Below, in pieces: positions 43,335 to 51,446 of a stretch of 53,359 nt of DNA (position 1 is its first letter; each line of letters opens with the position of its first letter). The notes beneath the pieces were generated by a model. That model saw only the letters and a list, made by a program, of their open reading frames with translations, did no database searches and was not told where the DNA came from. Source of the stretch: Roseibacillus sp. (GTDB lineage: Bacteria > Verrucomicrobiota > Verrucomicrobiia > Verrucomicrobiales > Akkermansiaceae); assembly GCA_022448985.1 (NCBI GenBank), contig JAKVCR010000015.1, positions 1-53,359 of the forward strand. The letters are read 5' to 3'. The position numbers and the translations under genes were made by a program.

Positions 43335-44324
43335 TCAGGACGGGATGAGTTCGGATACCGCTTCGCGCTCTTCGCGCAATTCCTGCACCGAGACATCAAT
43401 CTTACCCCGTGAGAATTCGTCAATCTCAACTCCCTCCACCACCGACCAGTTGCCTCCTCCATGGGAACGCACCGGCATGGAGGCTATCAGTCCTTTATCG
43501 ATTCCATATTGGCCTTCTGAGCAGATTGCGACACTAGTCCAATCTCCTTCCGGGGTTGGGTTAACCAGGCTTCGGACCGTGTCAATCGCTGCATTAGCAG
43601 CAGATGCCGCCGAGGAAGCGCCCCGCGCCTTGATGATCGTTGCGCCACGCTGCTGGATGGTAGTGATGAAATCGGACTCCAACCACTCGCGATCGGCAAT
43701 CACTTCCGGAACCTCTTTTCCGTTGATTCGGGCGTGCACAAAATCGGGATACTGTGTCGCCGAGTGATTTCCCCATATGCACATATTGGAAACCGAATTA
43801 GCATGAACGCCAGCCTTGGCTGCAAGTTGGGCCTTCGCCCGATTTTCATCAAGTCGCGTCATCGCAAAGAAACGGTCAACTGGAACACCATCGGCATTAT
43901 TCATCGCAATAAGGCAGTTCGTATTGCAGGGATTCCCAACTACCAGGACGCGGATGTCACCCGCCGCGTTACGCGCTATCGCCTCGCCCTGTCCCGTGAA
44001 TATCTGACCATTGATACCAAGAAGATCCTTCCGTTCCATTCCCTCCTTGCGCGGCACGGACCCTACCAGAAGGGCCCAGTTCGCTCCCTTGAAACCTTCA
44101 TCCAAATTTGCAGTCGGGGTTACTCCCGCGAGAAGAGGAAAGGCGCAGTCCTCAAGTTCCATCACCGTTCCAGCGAGGGATTTCATGGCTGGCTCAATCT
44201 CAATAAGCTTAAGATGAACAGGTTGATCCGGACCGAATATCGCCCCCGAGGCAATTCGGAAAAGAAGCGCATAGCCGATCTGGCCCGCTGCGCCAGTGAT
44301 GGAGACAGTGATACAATCCTTCAT
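43335..44324 (-). CDS. mdh: Malate dehydrogenase
   Basis: The 329-residue NAD-dependent enzyme interconverts malate and oxaloacetate. The Rossmann start [21 protein letters not shown], the Asp/Glu-containing loop ELEDCAF, the catalytic region [27 protein letters not shown] with the catalytic His, and the C-terminal SMPVRS match the cytosolic-type MDH family. The ATG at 44324 is the family start [14 protein letters not shown]; the longer frame adds a non-homologous segment. It leads into thiG two bases after its stop. Confidence 0.96.
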   Translation of the reverse strand: MKDCITVSITGAAGQIGYALLFRIASGAIFGPDQPVHLKLIEIEPAMKSLAGTVMELEDCAFPLLAGVTPTANLDEGFKGANWALLVGSVPRKEGMERKDLLGINGQIFTGQGEAIARNAAGDIRVLVVGNPCNTNCLIAMNNADGVPVDRFFAMTRLDENRAKAQLAAKAGVHANSVSNMCIWGNHSATQYPDFVHARINGKEVPEVIADREWLESDFITTIQQRGATIIKARGASSAASAANAAIDTVRSLVNPTPEGDWTSVAICSEGQYGIDKGLIASMPVRSHGGGNWSVVEGVEIDEFSRGKIDVSVQELREEREAVSELIPS

Positions 44325-44644
44325 GACAATGCCGCTGGCTTTAGCGGCGGGAACTTCCCCGGTCAATGGTAGGTCGGTCAACACCTGAAAAAAAGTGATA
44401 TGCTCCCTCCTAGTCCTCATTCCGATTGAAATTTTTGGTTGCCAAACGTCTACAGAACCTCATCATTAGCTTTGTCTGGATTGCTCGACGGCAAATCGTT
44501 CGTCCGTCGGCAGGCTTGAGAAGCCACCACGGCTTCTCCGTCGCCCAAGGGGTTTCGTGACGGAAACAAGTTCGCAGACGCTGAGACACGGGAGCTGTGT
44601 CCGGCAATTCCTCTTACCGTAGTAATTATTCGCAGTTAATACGC
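44325..44644. other. Intergenic region between mdh and the yebC fragment/rho, with hairpins
   Basis: This 320-bp divergent spacer has a strong perfect 8-bp hairpin GAGAAGCC-ACCAC-GGCTTCTC at 44518-44538, and upstream CGACGG ... CCGTCG (44486-44491/44504-44509). An AT-rich TAATTATTCGCAGTTAA lies just before the yebC-like start. The hairpins suggest a structured leader of the rho transcript. No gene is seen in it. Confidence 0.45.
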
Positions 44645-44773
44645 ATGGCCGGACACAACAAGTGGTCGAAGGTGAAGTATATCAAGGCTCGCGTGGATGC
44701 CAGGAAGGGTCCCATGAGCCCCTTCACAAATTTCGAGGGGCCAGAGGAAATCCTCATCCATCTGGAGGCCTGA
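44645..44773 (+). pseudogene. Truncated YebC/TACO1-like N-terminus (42 codons) before rho
   Basis: The 42-codon frame starts MAGHNKWSKVKYIKARVDAR and continues with KG. This is the highly conserved N-terminus of YebC (MAGHSKW-x-x-(I/V)-x-x-x-K-x-x-x-DA-(K/R)). After residue 22 the frame turns into unrelated sequence (PMSPFTNFEGPEEILIHLEA) and stops at 44771-44773. The rest of YebC (about 220 residues) is absent. It ends 23 bp before the rho ATG, the place where a leader peptide would be. It is either a decayed yebC start or a fragment kept as a rho leader. Confidence 0.65.
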
Positions 44774-44796
44774 CATTCGACACCTCCATTCAAATT

Positions 44797-46161
44797 ATGA
44801 GCTCCGACTCTTCCTCCGATCCCCAGACCTCTCCCCATACCGGGAGGTCATCGGATCAACCGGGCAAAAGCCACGGGGAGAAGCGCGATGATTCTGGGGG
44901 CGGCGGGAAGAACCGCCGGAGACGAGGCGGGCCCGTTCGCGGTAGAGTACGCGGAAGATCGCGTCGTCGGGGCAATGATCGCAGGAAAGACAATCAGCCC
45001 CGCGAAATTGATGAGGGTGAACAGCGTAAAGACGTGGTTCTGAGCGGCCCCCCGACCGAAGTGGACGGCATGCTTGAAATCGCCCCCAAGGGCTTTGGAT
45101 TTCTCCGTCGTCCTGAGAAGGATTTCGAGCAATCCCGCGAAGATGTATTTCTGCCACCCGAACTCGTCCGCCGAGAAGGCCTGCGCCTTGGAACGTGGAT
45201 CCACGGTATAGCCAGAGAAGGCAATCGCGGCCCACAACTAACAGAGGTAACCTCGATCAATGGCATGAAACCCAAGGATGCCCGGGGTCTTGCCTTTTTC
45301 GAAGAGCTCAAGGCCACAAACCCCGTAAAACGCATCCCCTTCGAGACCGAACCGGAACGATTTACTACACGCGTCATCGACATGATCTCTCCTATTGGCC
45401 GAGGCCAGCGGGGACTCATCGTTTCGCCACCCCGATCTGGCAAAACCACCCTCCTCCTCCATCTCGCCGAGGCCGTCCGTGAGCGCCATTCCGAGAACCT
45501 CCATCTCATGGTTCTTCTCGTCGACGAGCGCCCCGAGGAAGTTACCGAGTTCAAAAGGCAACTGCCCGAGGCCGAGATCTACGCGAGCTCTAACGACATG
45601 CAGGCCAAGAACCACTGCCGCCTGGCGGAGCTGTGTATCGAGCGCGCCAAGCGCCTTGTTGAGGCCGGACAGGACGTCTTTCTCCTCCTCGACTCCATCA
45701 CTCGCTTGGCCCGCGCTTACAACAACAGCATGCGAGGAGGCAAAGGACGCGGCTACCAAACTGGTGGCATTGTGGCCGGGGCTCTGGAAATGCCCCGCCG
45801 CCTATTTGCCGCTGCCCGAAACACAAAGGAAGCGGGCTCTCTCACCATCATCGGAACAGCCCTGATCCAGACCAATGCCAAAGCAGATGAGGCCATCTTT
45901 CAGGAATTCAAGGGCACAGGCAACATGGAGCTCGTGCTCGACCGTAAAATAGCCGAGAGCTTCGTATACCCCGCAGTCGACATCTTCAAGTCGGGCACTA
46001 GGCGGGAAGAACTCCTCCTCCCCGAGCATCTGCTCCACAAGATCTATCTGATCCGGCGTGGCCTTTCTGGACACCGCCCTCTGGAAGCCATGGAGCGCCT
46101 CCTCTTCTTTCTCAAGAAATTCCCCAACAATGCCCAGATGCTGTTGGAAATTAAGGGATAA
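44797..46161 (+). CDS. rho: Transcription termination factor Rho with RGG-rich N-terminal extension
   Basis: The 454-residue protein is Rho, the hexameric RNA helicase that ends transcription. The first 90 residues are a disordered extension rich in Ser, Arg and Gly (for example [20 protein letters not shown]). The OB-fold RNA-binding site follows ([11 protein letters not shown]), then the ATPase with P-loop [17 protein letters not shown], Walker [16 protein letters not shown], the Q-loop region and [15 protein letters not shown] near the end. The core aligns with canonical Rho. The ATG 44797 lies 23 bp after the yebC-like fragment stop. Confidence 0.96.
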   Translation: MSSDSSSDPQTSPHTGRSSDQPGKSHGEKRDDSGGGGKNRRRRGGPVRGRVRGRSRRRGNDRRKDNQPREIDEGEQRKDVVLSGPPTEVDGMLEIAPKGFGFLRRPEKDFEQSREDVFLPPELVRREGLRLGTWIHGIAREGNRGPQLTEVTSINGMKPKDARGLAFFEELKATNPVKRIPFETEPERFTTRVIDMISPIGRGQRGLIVSPPRSGKTTLLLHLAEAVRERHSENLHLMVLLVDERPEEVTEFKRQLPEAEIYASSNDMQAKNHCRLAELCIERAKRLVEAGQDVFLLLDSITRLARAYNNSMRGGKGRGYQTGGIVAGALEMPRRLFAAARNTKEAGSLTIIGTALIQTNAKADEAIFQEFKGTGNMELVLDRKIAESFVYPAVDIFKSGTRREELLLPEHLLHKIYLIRRGLSGHRPLEAMERLLFFLKKFPNNAQMLLEIKG

Positions 46162-46281
46162 AGGGGCTCAGGCTGGAACCCTGTGGGCAACAACCCTTTG
46201 CCTCAAGTTGTTCACAGCCGATTTTTAGACTGCATTCCCCCCTTGGCTTCCTTCAAGCCGCAGGGTTTCGCCTAGCACTTT

Positions 46282-46354
46282 CTAACAGTCCGCTTTCTCC
46301 CTGCCCTGGGTCTTTCACTACCTAACAGGGCCAAAACTTACGATTGTCTAACAA
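46282..46354 (+). repeat. Three CTAACA(G/A) direct repeats upstream of the ECF sigma gene
   Basis: CTAACAG occurs at 46282-46288 and 46322-46328, and CTAACAA at 46348-46354, in a 235-bp spacer between rho and the sigma gene. Spacings are 40 and 26 bp. AAC-containing motifs are common -35 cores of ECF-dependent promoters, so the repeats could be promoter or operator sites for autoregulation. No other gene or hairpin with a T-run is seen in the spacer. Confidence 0.35.
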
Positions 46355-46396
46355 GACGCACTTTCGTATCCAGTCATTGCCCGAACGGCATCCTCT

Positions 46397-47020
46397 ATGA
46401 CCGACTCTTCCCCCAATCGGGCGGCCGATGATGCGCTGGACGTGTCACTCATGGCAAAGGTCTCCCGCGGTGACCATGAGGCCTTCGAGGAACTCGTCAC
46501 TCGCCACCAGTATGCAGTGGTAGGCACCGTGGCTAAAATGCTGGGCAACCCCAGCGAAGCGGAGGACATTGCCCAACAGGTATTCCTCCGCCTCTGGAAA
46601 AGCGCTCCCCGCTATAAGGCAACCGCAAAGTTCACTACCTACCTCTTCACCATAACCCGGAATCTCGTATTCAACGAAACGCGTCGGAAATCCCGGCGTA
46701 ATGAGCAATCTCTGCAGGAGCAGGAAGATGACTGGCACCAGCAGTTCCCGGTAGAGAGCCATACTCGTCCTGATGAACAGATTCTGCAAACCGAACTCCA
46801 GCAGGCAGTTGATAAGGCGGTTGCCTCCCTTCCCGAGAAACAGCGCATGGCCGTTATTCTGCGCCGCTACGAGAACATGCCCTACGAAGAAATCGCTAGC
46901 GTTCTCGGGTTGTCAGTTTCTGCTGTCAAGAGCCAGCTCTTTCGAGCTCGGAGCAGCCTACGGGAAGCCCTCAGGCAATTCCTAGACCCGGATTCGACAT
47001 CCAAGGAGAATCCCGGCTAA
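46397..47020 (+). CDS. ECF (sigma-70 family) RNA polymerase sigma factor
   Basis: The 207-residue protein has sigma region 2 (VSRGDHEAFEELVTRHQYAV, then AEDIAQQVFLRLW and YLFTITRNLVFNETRRKSRR) and region 4 (SLPEKQRMAVILRRYENMPY, EEIASVLGLSVSAVKSQLFR). It lacks region 3, as ECF sigmas do. No anti-sigma gene is next to it. The gene downstream is convergent and overlaps the sigma stop by 3 bp, so the regulation partner is not evident. It is probably a stress or housekeeping ECF factor with unknown targets. Confidence 0.92.
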   Translation: MTDSSPNRAADDALDVSLMAKVSRGDHEAFEELVTRHQYAVVGTVAKMLGNPSEAEDIAQQVFLRLWKSAPRYKATAKFTTYLFTITRNLVFNETRRKSRRNEQSLQEQEDDWHQQFPVESHTRPDEQILQTELQQAVDKAVASLPEKQRMAVILRRYENMPYEEIASVLGLSVSAVKSQLFRARSSLREALRQFLDPDSTSKENPG

Positions 47021-47616
47021 TCCGGCGGATCGTCCGTGACGCGATCCCTGCTAGGCTTGTCCCTCCCTGCATCGGTCAAGATGCGCCAGTCAAGTTCCCC
47101 AGAATCAATTCTCTGGTTTTCATACTCAAATACGGCGTCTTCGTTACGCGGATCTATATGAGCCGCCAACTCAATGAAACATCGAGCCAGCAACCTCTCG
47201 CTCTCGTTATCGTCGTTGCTCTTGAGCAGGAGCTTTGCCCTCGTCATTAGGAGCCGGGCAAAGGTGCGTGGATTGTAATCCCCTTTCTTTACCTCCGGCA
47301 TTACTCCCTCCCGCAGCTGAAAATTAACCACGACAGCCTGCTTGTTCCGACGCTCCAGATGAAAAGCCAGCGCAAGAATCCTTCGCGCACTGGCCAGGGA
47401 CTCCTTACTCGCCATCTTGGACGAGACTAGGTTGGCCGCATAAGTAGCCAGATTAGTTGCATAACTGTGCCTCTCCTGCTCCAGCATCACGCTGTCATCA
47501 AAGATCACCTTCTGCACGACAGGTGGCTGGTAGATGAACGAGTTGGGATTCTTCTCCGACTGCCCACATACAGGGGCTCCGGATAGAAGCAGGACGGCAG
47601 TTGCTTGCTTCAACAT
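47017..47616 (-). CDS. Exported protein of unknown function
   Basis: The 199-residue product starts MLKQATAVLLLSGAPVCG, a signal peptide, possibly of lipoprotein type with a weak lipobox (GAPVC). The mature part has helix-rich sequence: LEQERHSYATNLATYAANL, then KESLASARRILALAFHLERR and FARLLMTRAKLLLKSNDDNE, resembling TPR-like repeats, ending in an acidic tail with DRVTDDPPD. The family is not named. Its start is divergent from the 5-formyl-THF cyclo-ligase gene, with 41 bp between starts, and its stop overlaps the sigma-factor stop. Confidence 0.6.
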   Translation of the reverse strand: MLKQATAVLLLSGAPVCGQSEKNPNSFIYQPPVVQKVIFDDSVMLEQERHSYATNLATYAANLVSSKMASKESLASARRILALAFHLERRNKQAVVVNFQLREGVMPEVKKGDYNPRTFARLLMTRAKLLLKSNDDNESERLLARCFIELAAHIDPRNEDAVFEYENQRIDSGELDWRILTDAGRDKPSRDRVTDDPPD

Positions 47617-47657
47617 TGGGATGCACTTATAATCCGTTCGAACGGACCTTTTCGCAA

Positions 47658-48254
47658 GTGGCAAATCCAACCTCTCCCCAGGATAAAGAACACTGCCGCA
47701 ACATGCTCCGGACCAGAATCGCCGCCGCCGGAAAGGAAAATCGGCAAAAGTGGAGCAATCGCATTTGTGACGAGTTGGCGCATTGGATTTCTAGGCTAAA
47801 CGATGTCAGGGTGATCGCTACCTATGCCGCCCTGGAGACTGAAGTCGACCTTGCACCTCTGCATTCCAGCCTGCAGGACAATTACCAGTTCGCCTACCCA
47901 CTCGTGGTAGGCAAGACCCTCCAGTTTCACCTGGTCCCGGATCCTGCCGAATTGCGGACCGGCGCTTATGGCATCCCCGAGCCTGATCCCCGTATCCACC
48001 CCCCGGCGGGTCCCGGTGAATTGAATCTTTGCCTCTGCCCTGGACTGGGTTTCACCCTCGCAGGAGTGCGACTCGGACGCGGCAAGGCCTACTACGACTC
48101 AGTGCTTCCCTTCTTCCCTGCTACCACGTTTCGGATTGGCATAGCCTTCAAGTTGCAGGTTGAGGATACCCTCCCGCGCGAGGCTCACGACATCCTGATG
48201 TCTCACCTCGGAACCGAAGAAGGAATCAGGCCCACTCGGGCAACTTCATCTTGA
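47658..48254 (+). CDS. 5-formyltetrahydrofolate cyclo-ligase
   Basis: The 198-residue enzyme uses ATP to close 5-formyl-THF to 5,10-methenyl-THF. It shows KEHCRNMLRTRIAA at the start, VIATYAALETEVDLAPL, the central GAYGIPEPDP (ATP-binding region), and LCLCPGLGFTLAGVRLGRGKAYYD, a version of the conserved PG-x-x-F-D-x-x-G-x-RLG-x-G-x-G-x-YD block in which Asp has become Thr. The end is poorly conserved. The start is taken as GTG 47658 because upstream residues from 47601 have no family match and overlap the divergent gene. Its end overlaps apaG by 29 bp. Confidence 0.87.
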   Translation: MANPTSPQDKEHCRNMLRTRIAAAGKENRQKWSNRICDELAHWISRLNDVRVIATYAALETEVDLAPLHSSLQDNYQFAYPLVVGKTLQFHLVPDPAELRTGAYGIPEPDPRIHPPAGPGELNLCLCPGLGFTLAGVRLGRGKAYYDSVLPFFPATTFRIGIAFKLQVEDTLPREAHDILMSHLGTEEGIRPTRATSS

Positions 48255-48615
48255 AGCGCGGAATGCGTACAAATACCCGGCGCCCATCTTCCGTGAGTCC
48301 GAAAAAGGCTCCCTCTGCGTGTCCGCTGCCTCGGGCTACGTGGTAGCTGTTATAGGAAAATTCTTCCCCGGGACTCAGATTAGGCATCTGCCCAACCACC
48401 CCATCACCCTCGACCACAATTACTTCCTCCGTTTTATCCTCATGAACCAGCCATTTCCGACCCTGGATACAAACCCGCTCGGCTGAGTGATTCCGGATAT
48501 TGATGAAGTAGACGAAAGGATGAGGACGGTCCTTCGGGTGATCCAGACTCGGCATGTAGATGACGTCATCGACCTCCACGCTGAGGCCATCCAACTCTTC
48601 AAAGGAAACGTCCAC
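48226..48615 (-). CDS. apaG: ApaG family protein
   Basis: The 129-residue beta-sandwich protein has the ApaG blocks HPFVYFINIRNHSAERVCIQ, GRKWLVHEDKTEEVIVVEGD, GVVGQMPNLSPGEEFSYNS and HAEGAFFG. ApaG is linked with Co/Mg resistance and Ap4A metabolism in enterobacteria, but the reaction is not known. The start is chosen at GTG 48615, which gives the usual length; TTG 48657 would add 14 residues. The 3' end overlaps that of the convergent cyclo-ligase by 29 bp, and it is divergent from thiD. Confidence 0.9.
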   Translation of the reverse strand: MDVSFEELDGLSVEVDDVIYMPSLDHPKDRPHPFVYFINIRNHSAERVCIQGRKWLVHEDKTEEVIVVEGDGVVGQMPNLSPGEEFSYNSYHVARGSGHAEGAFFGLTEDGRRVFVRIPRFKMKLPEWA

Positions 48616-48697
48616 CGTCCCGCAGCCTAGTCCGTTACGAGGACTTGCCAAGGACAAGCTTACTTGCGCCGCAGACTCTCGCCCCTATCCTTTTCCC

Positions 48698-49537
48698 ATG
48701 TCCGGCCCCCCTGTCGCTCTGAGCATCGCCGGATCAGATTGTTGTGCCGGGGCCGGGATCCAGGCCGACCTGAAGACATTCTCCCTCCTAGGCGTGCATG
48801 GAGTTACCGCAGTCAGCACGGTGGTAGCCGAAACACCCCGGAAAGTGCATGGCACTCATCACCTTTCCCCGGCCGCACTTCAGGAACAGATCCTTGCTCT
48901 CCTCGATTGCTACCCGGTGGCAGCCATAAAGACCGGCCTCCTGGGAACGGCCGCCCACATCACCGCGGTCGCCGAAGTCCTTGAGGAGCAGGAAAAACCT
49001 CTGGTTGTTGACCCCATCCTCAGTTCGTCTACCGGAACGGTCTTTGCATCCGGCGAGGTGGTTAGCGCCTACCGGGAACGACTCCTTCCGCTTGCCTCCC
49101 TCGTGACACCGAATCTGCCGGAGGCCGAGCAACTCGTTGGCAGTCGGATAAGACCAGAAAGTCCTGACGAACATCCCGCCCTCGAAACGACCCGGCAACT
49201 TGGAGAGCAACTTGGCACAGCCATCCTCGTTACAGGTGGCCACAGCGTCTGGAAGGAAGAGGCTACTGATATACTGTATCATCAAGGAAAGGTGTATTTC
49301 TACAGTGCCCCATGGATTGATCTGCCTTCCGCCCATGGAACCGGATGCGCTTACTCCGCCGCTATCACCGGATACCTCGCCCACGGGCTCGACCTTGTAA
49401 AGTCCATCGGGAGCGCAAGACCCATGATTACCCGCATGCTCGAAACCTCCTACACGTGGCCACCGGGGATCGGGAACGAAGAACTGCGCGCCCTTAACCA
49501 GTTGCCGGAGCGCCGCGCTGCCCGCCAAAGCAAATAG
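48698..49537 (+). CDS. thiD: Hydroxymethylpyrimidine/phosphomethylpyrimidine kinase
   Basis: The 279-residue ribokinase-family enzyme phosphorylates HMP and HMP-P for thiamine synthesis. It has [20 protein letters not shown] (the HMP-binding start), [47 protein letters not shown] and the late anion hole [16 protein letters not shown]. The ATG at 48698 follows no clear operon partner. Together with thiG and the ThiF-like gene it shows that thiamine synthesis is encoded in scattered loci. Confidence 0.94.
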   Translation: MSGPPVALSIAGSDCCAGAGIQADLKTFSLLGVHGVTAVSTVVAETPRKVHGTHHLSPAALQEQILALLDCYPVAAIKTGLLGTAAHITAVAEVLEEQEKPLVVDPILSSSTGTVFASGEVVSAYRERLLPLASLVTPNLPEAEQLVGSRIRPESPDEHPALETTRQLGEQLGTAILVTGGHSVWKEEATDILYHQGKVYFYSAPWIDLPSAHGTGCAYSAAITGYLAHGLDLVKSIGSARPMITRMLETSYTWPPGIGNEELRALNQLPERRAARQSK

Positions 49538-49568
49538 TTGCGGAGATAGGATTTCTGGCCACAGTCCC

Positions 49569-50123
49569 GTGGTGGATCCCGATCCCCTCTCCGATTTTCA
49601 CTCCGCTGAAACAGGCGAGCCCTTCCAGGATTGCATCAGTTGCGGACTGTCTCTGGATCACGACCCGTCACTCCCCTACCTCGTGGCCAAGAGCTACCAC
49701 CGCAATGAGTGCATCTTCGAATATGCTATCTGCGACGATTGCCGTTCCAACATGGCACAGGAGTTCTCCCCCGGATCCAAGCAGGCTCTCGCCGGATTCT
49801 TTGAGGAACGCGTCAAAGTACGGGAGCGCTCCCACTTGCTGGACTCAGGGAATGGGCCTGCGCCCTGGATAGAGAAATGCGCCGCCTGCGACTCCCCCCG
49901 CAACCAGATGGAGAGTTATTCCCTGGGTGGAGTGCTCTTGGGCATGCACATGATCTACGATCCCTACCCACTCTGTCTCTGCGGCAAATGTGAAGAGGAA
50001 ATCCAGGAGCTACTCTCCCTGAAAACGCGAGGAATGTGGGATGACTTCGTGGAAGTTCACTTTGATGGTCCTCCTGCCGATGTAGAGGATCTCCCGGTCA
50101 AGGGCCGCCCCGTCCTCTTCTGA
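49569..50123 (+). CDS. Protein with four CxxC motifs, unknown function
   Basis: The 184-residue protein has four Cys pairs: CISC (about residue 22), CDDC (about 55), CAAC (about 106) and CGKC (about 138). They are spaced as two possible zinc-ribbon pairs, with YHRNECIFEYAICDDC and GVLLGMHMIYDPYPLCLC between them. It is rich in acidic residues and probably cytosolic. I do not recognise a family, but it resembles small zinc-ribbon proteins of Verrucomicrobia. It starts with GTG at 49569 (or 49572), 31 bp after thiD, so it may be co-transcribed. Confidence 0.6.
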   Translation: MVDPDPLSDFHSAETGEPFQDCISCGLSLDHDPSLPYLVAKSYHRNECIFEYAICDDCRSNMAQEFSPGSKQALAGFFEERVKVRERSHLLDSGNGPAPWIEKCAACDSPRNQMESYSLGGVLLGMHMIYDPYPLCLCGKCEEEIQELLSLKTRGMWDDFVEVHFDGPPADVEDLPVKGRPVLF

Positions 50124-50142
50124 GCTTCCTGCTGGAAAGGAG

Positions 50143-50217
50143 TGGCAGCCCCGCAAGGACTCGAACCTTGAATGACTGAACCAAAATCAGCTGTGTTACC
50201 AATTACACCACAGGGCT
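50143..50217 (-). tRNA. tRNA-Gln (anticodon TTG)
   Basis: Read on the minus strand, the acceptor stem AGCCCTG pairs with CGGGGCT (one G-T pair), the D arm GTGT-AATTGGTA-ACAC has the GG of the D loop, and the anticodon arm GCTGA-TTTTGGT-TCAGT has anticodon TTG. The T arm CAAGG-TTCGAGT-CCTTG is canonical. The 3' CCA is encoded. It is a glutamine tRNA, and its charging by the GatCAB route would fit with gatA and gatC in this window. Confidence 0.95.
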
Positions 50218-50339
50218 TTTGACTGCCGCCGCGCTAGATAGGGTGAATCCGGAGGAGATTCAACCCAGAATGCGCGAAAGCACAGCAAGCCTCTTGACTC
50301 TCCGCCCTCCGATCGAGAGGTTCTCGCCCACGACAAAAG

Positions 50340-51422
50340 ATGGAATTTGGCGGCTTGATCAAACAACGCCGGGAACGCTTGGCTGAACTGGAGAAACTCA
50401 TCTCCCAACCGGACTTCTACAACGACCAGAAGGCCGCTGCGGACGTGATGCGGGAGCATCGCGGACTCCAGAAACTCATGAGCCTCTGGGAGAACTACCA
50501 ATCCGCAAACCGGAACCTTGAGGAGAACCGCGAACTGGCCAAGGACGAAGACGTCGAGATTGCAGCCATGGCAAGCGATGAGATCCCTGCCCTTGAAGCA
50601 GCTCTCCCCGGGTTGGAGGAAAACTTGCAATATGCTCTCCTCCCCCAGGATCCGACCGAGGAACGCAATGCCCTCGTGGAAATAAGGGCTGGAGCGGGTG
50701 GAGACGAGGCTTCTCTCTTTGCAGGAGAAGTCATGCGCATGTACGAACGCTATGCCGAGAACTGCGGGTGGAGATGCGAACCCCTGGAGAGCAGTCCATC
50801 CGAGGTCGGAGGCTTCAAGGAGGTTGTTCTCAAGGTAAGCGGAGAGGAAGTATTCCGACGTATGAAGTATGAAAGCGGAGTCCACCGCGTCCAGCGTGTC
50901 CCCACCACCGAGACACAGGGACGCACCCATACCTCCACCGTGACGGTAGCGGTAATGCCCGAAGCACAGGAAGTCGATATTGAGCTGAAGATGGACGAGT
51001 TGCAGATCCAGGCCACGCGCTCAAGTGGCCCGGGTGGCCAACACGTCAATACCACCGACTCCGCAGTACAGGTCACCCACCTTCCGAGCGGAATCCAGGT
51101 CAAGTGCCAGGACGGGCGGAGCCAAGGACAGAATAAGGAGAAGGCCCTGGAGATTCTCCGGTCAAAGTTATTTGAAGCCAAACAGCACGAAGAGCAGGAG
51201 AAATACTCGGCCCAGCGCCGTGCCCTGATCGGATCGGGTGATCGCTCCGAAAAGATACGGACCTATAATTTCCAGCAATCCCGCGTCACTGACCACCGTA
51301 TCAACTATACGTCCCATAACCTGGAGGGCATCCTCGCGGGGGCAGTGGAAGAGTTCACCGAAGAGTTGCAGAAAGCGGAAATGTCCCAGCGTCTCGCTGA
51401 ATCCGGTCTGAAACCGGAATAA
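50340..51422 (+). CDS. prfA: Peptide chain release factor 1
   Basis: The 360-residue factor ends translation at UAA and UAG. It has EIRAGAGGDEASLFAGEVMR, HRVQRVPTTETQGRTHTS (the region with the P-x-T-type codon-recognition motif, here PTT, rather than SPF of RF2), and the peptidyl-hydrolysis motif SSGPGGQHVNTTDSAV (GGQ). It precedes prmC, which methylates that GGQ, and murA in an operon. RF2, which would compete with SelB at UGA, is not in the window. Confidence 0.97.
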   Translation: MEFGGLIKQRRERLAELEKLISQPDFYNDQKAAADVMREHRGLQKLMSLWENYQSANRNLEENRELAKDEDVEIAAMASDEIPALEAALPGLEENLQYALLPQDPTEERNALVEIRAGAGGDEASLFAGEVMRMYERYAENCGWRCEPLESSPSEVGGFKEVVLKVSGEEVFRRMKYESGVHRVQRVPTTETQGRTHTSTVTVAVMPEAQEVDIELKMDELQIQATRSSGPGGQHVNTTDSAVQVTHLPSGIQVKCQDGRSQGQNKEKALEILRSKLFEAKQHEEQEKYSAQRRALIGSGDRSEKIRTYNFQQSRVTDHRINYTSHNLEGILAGAVEEFTEELQKAEMSQRLAESGLKPE

Positions 51423-51446
51423 GAGAAAGAGTGCGGCCGCCATCCC

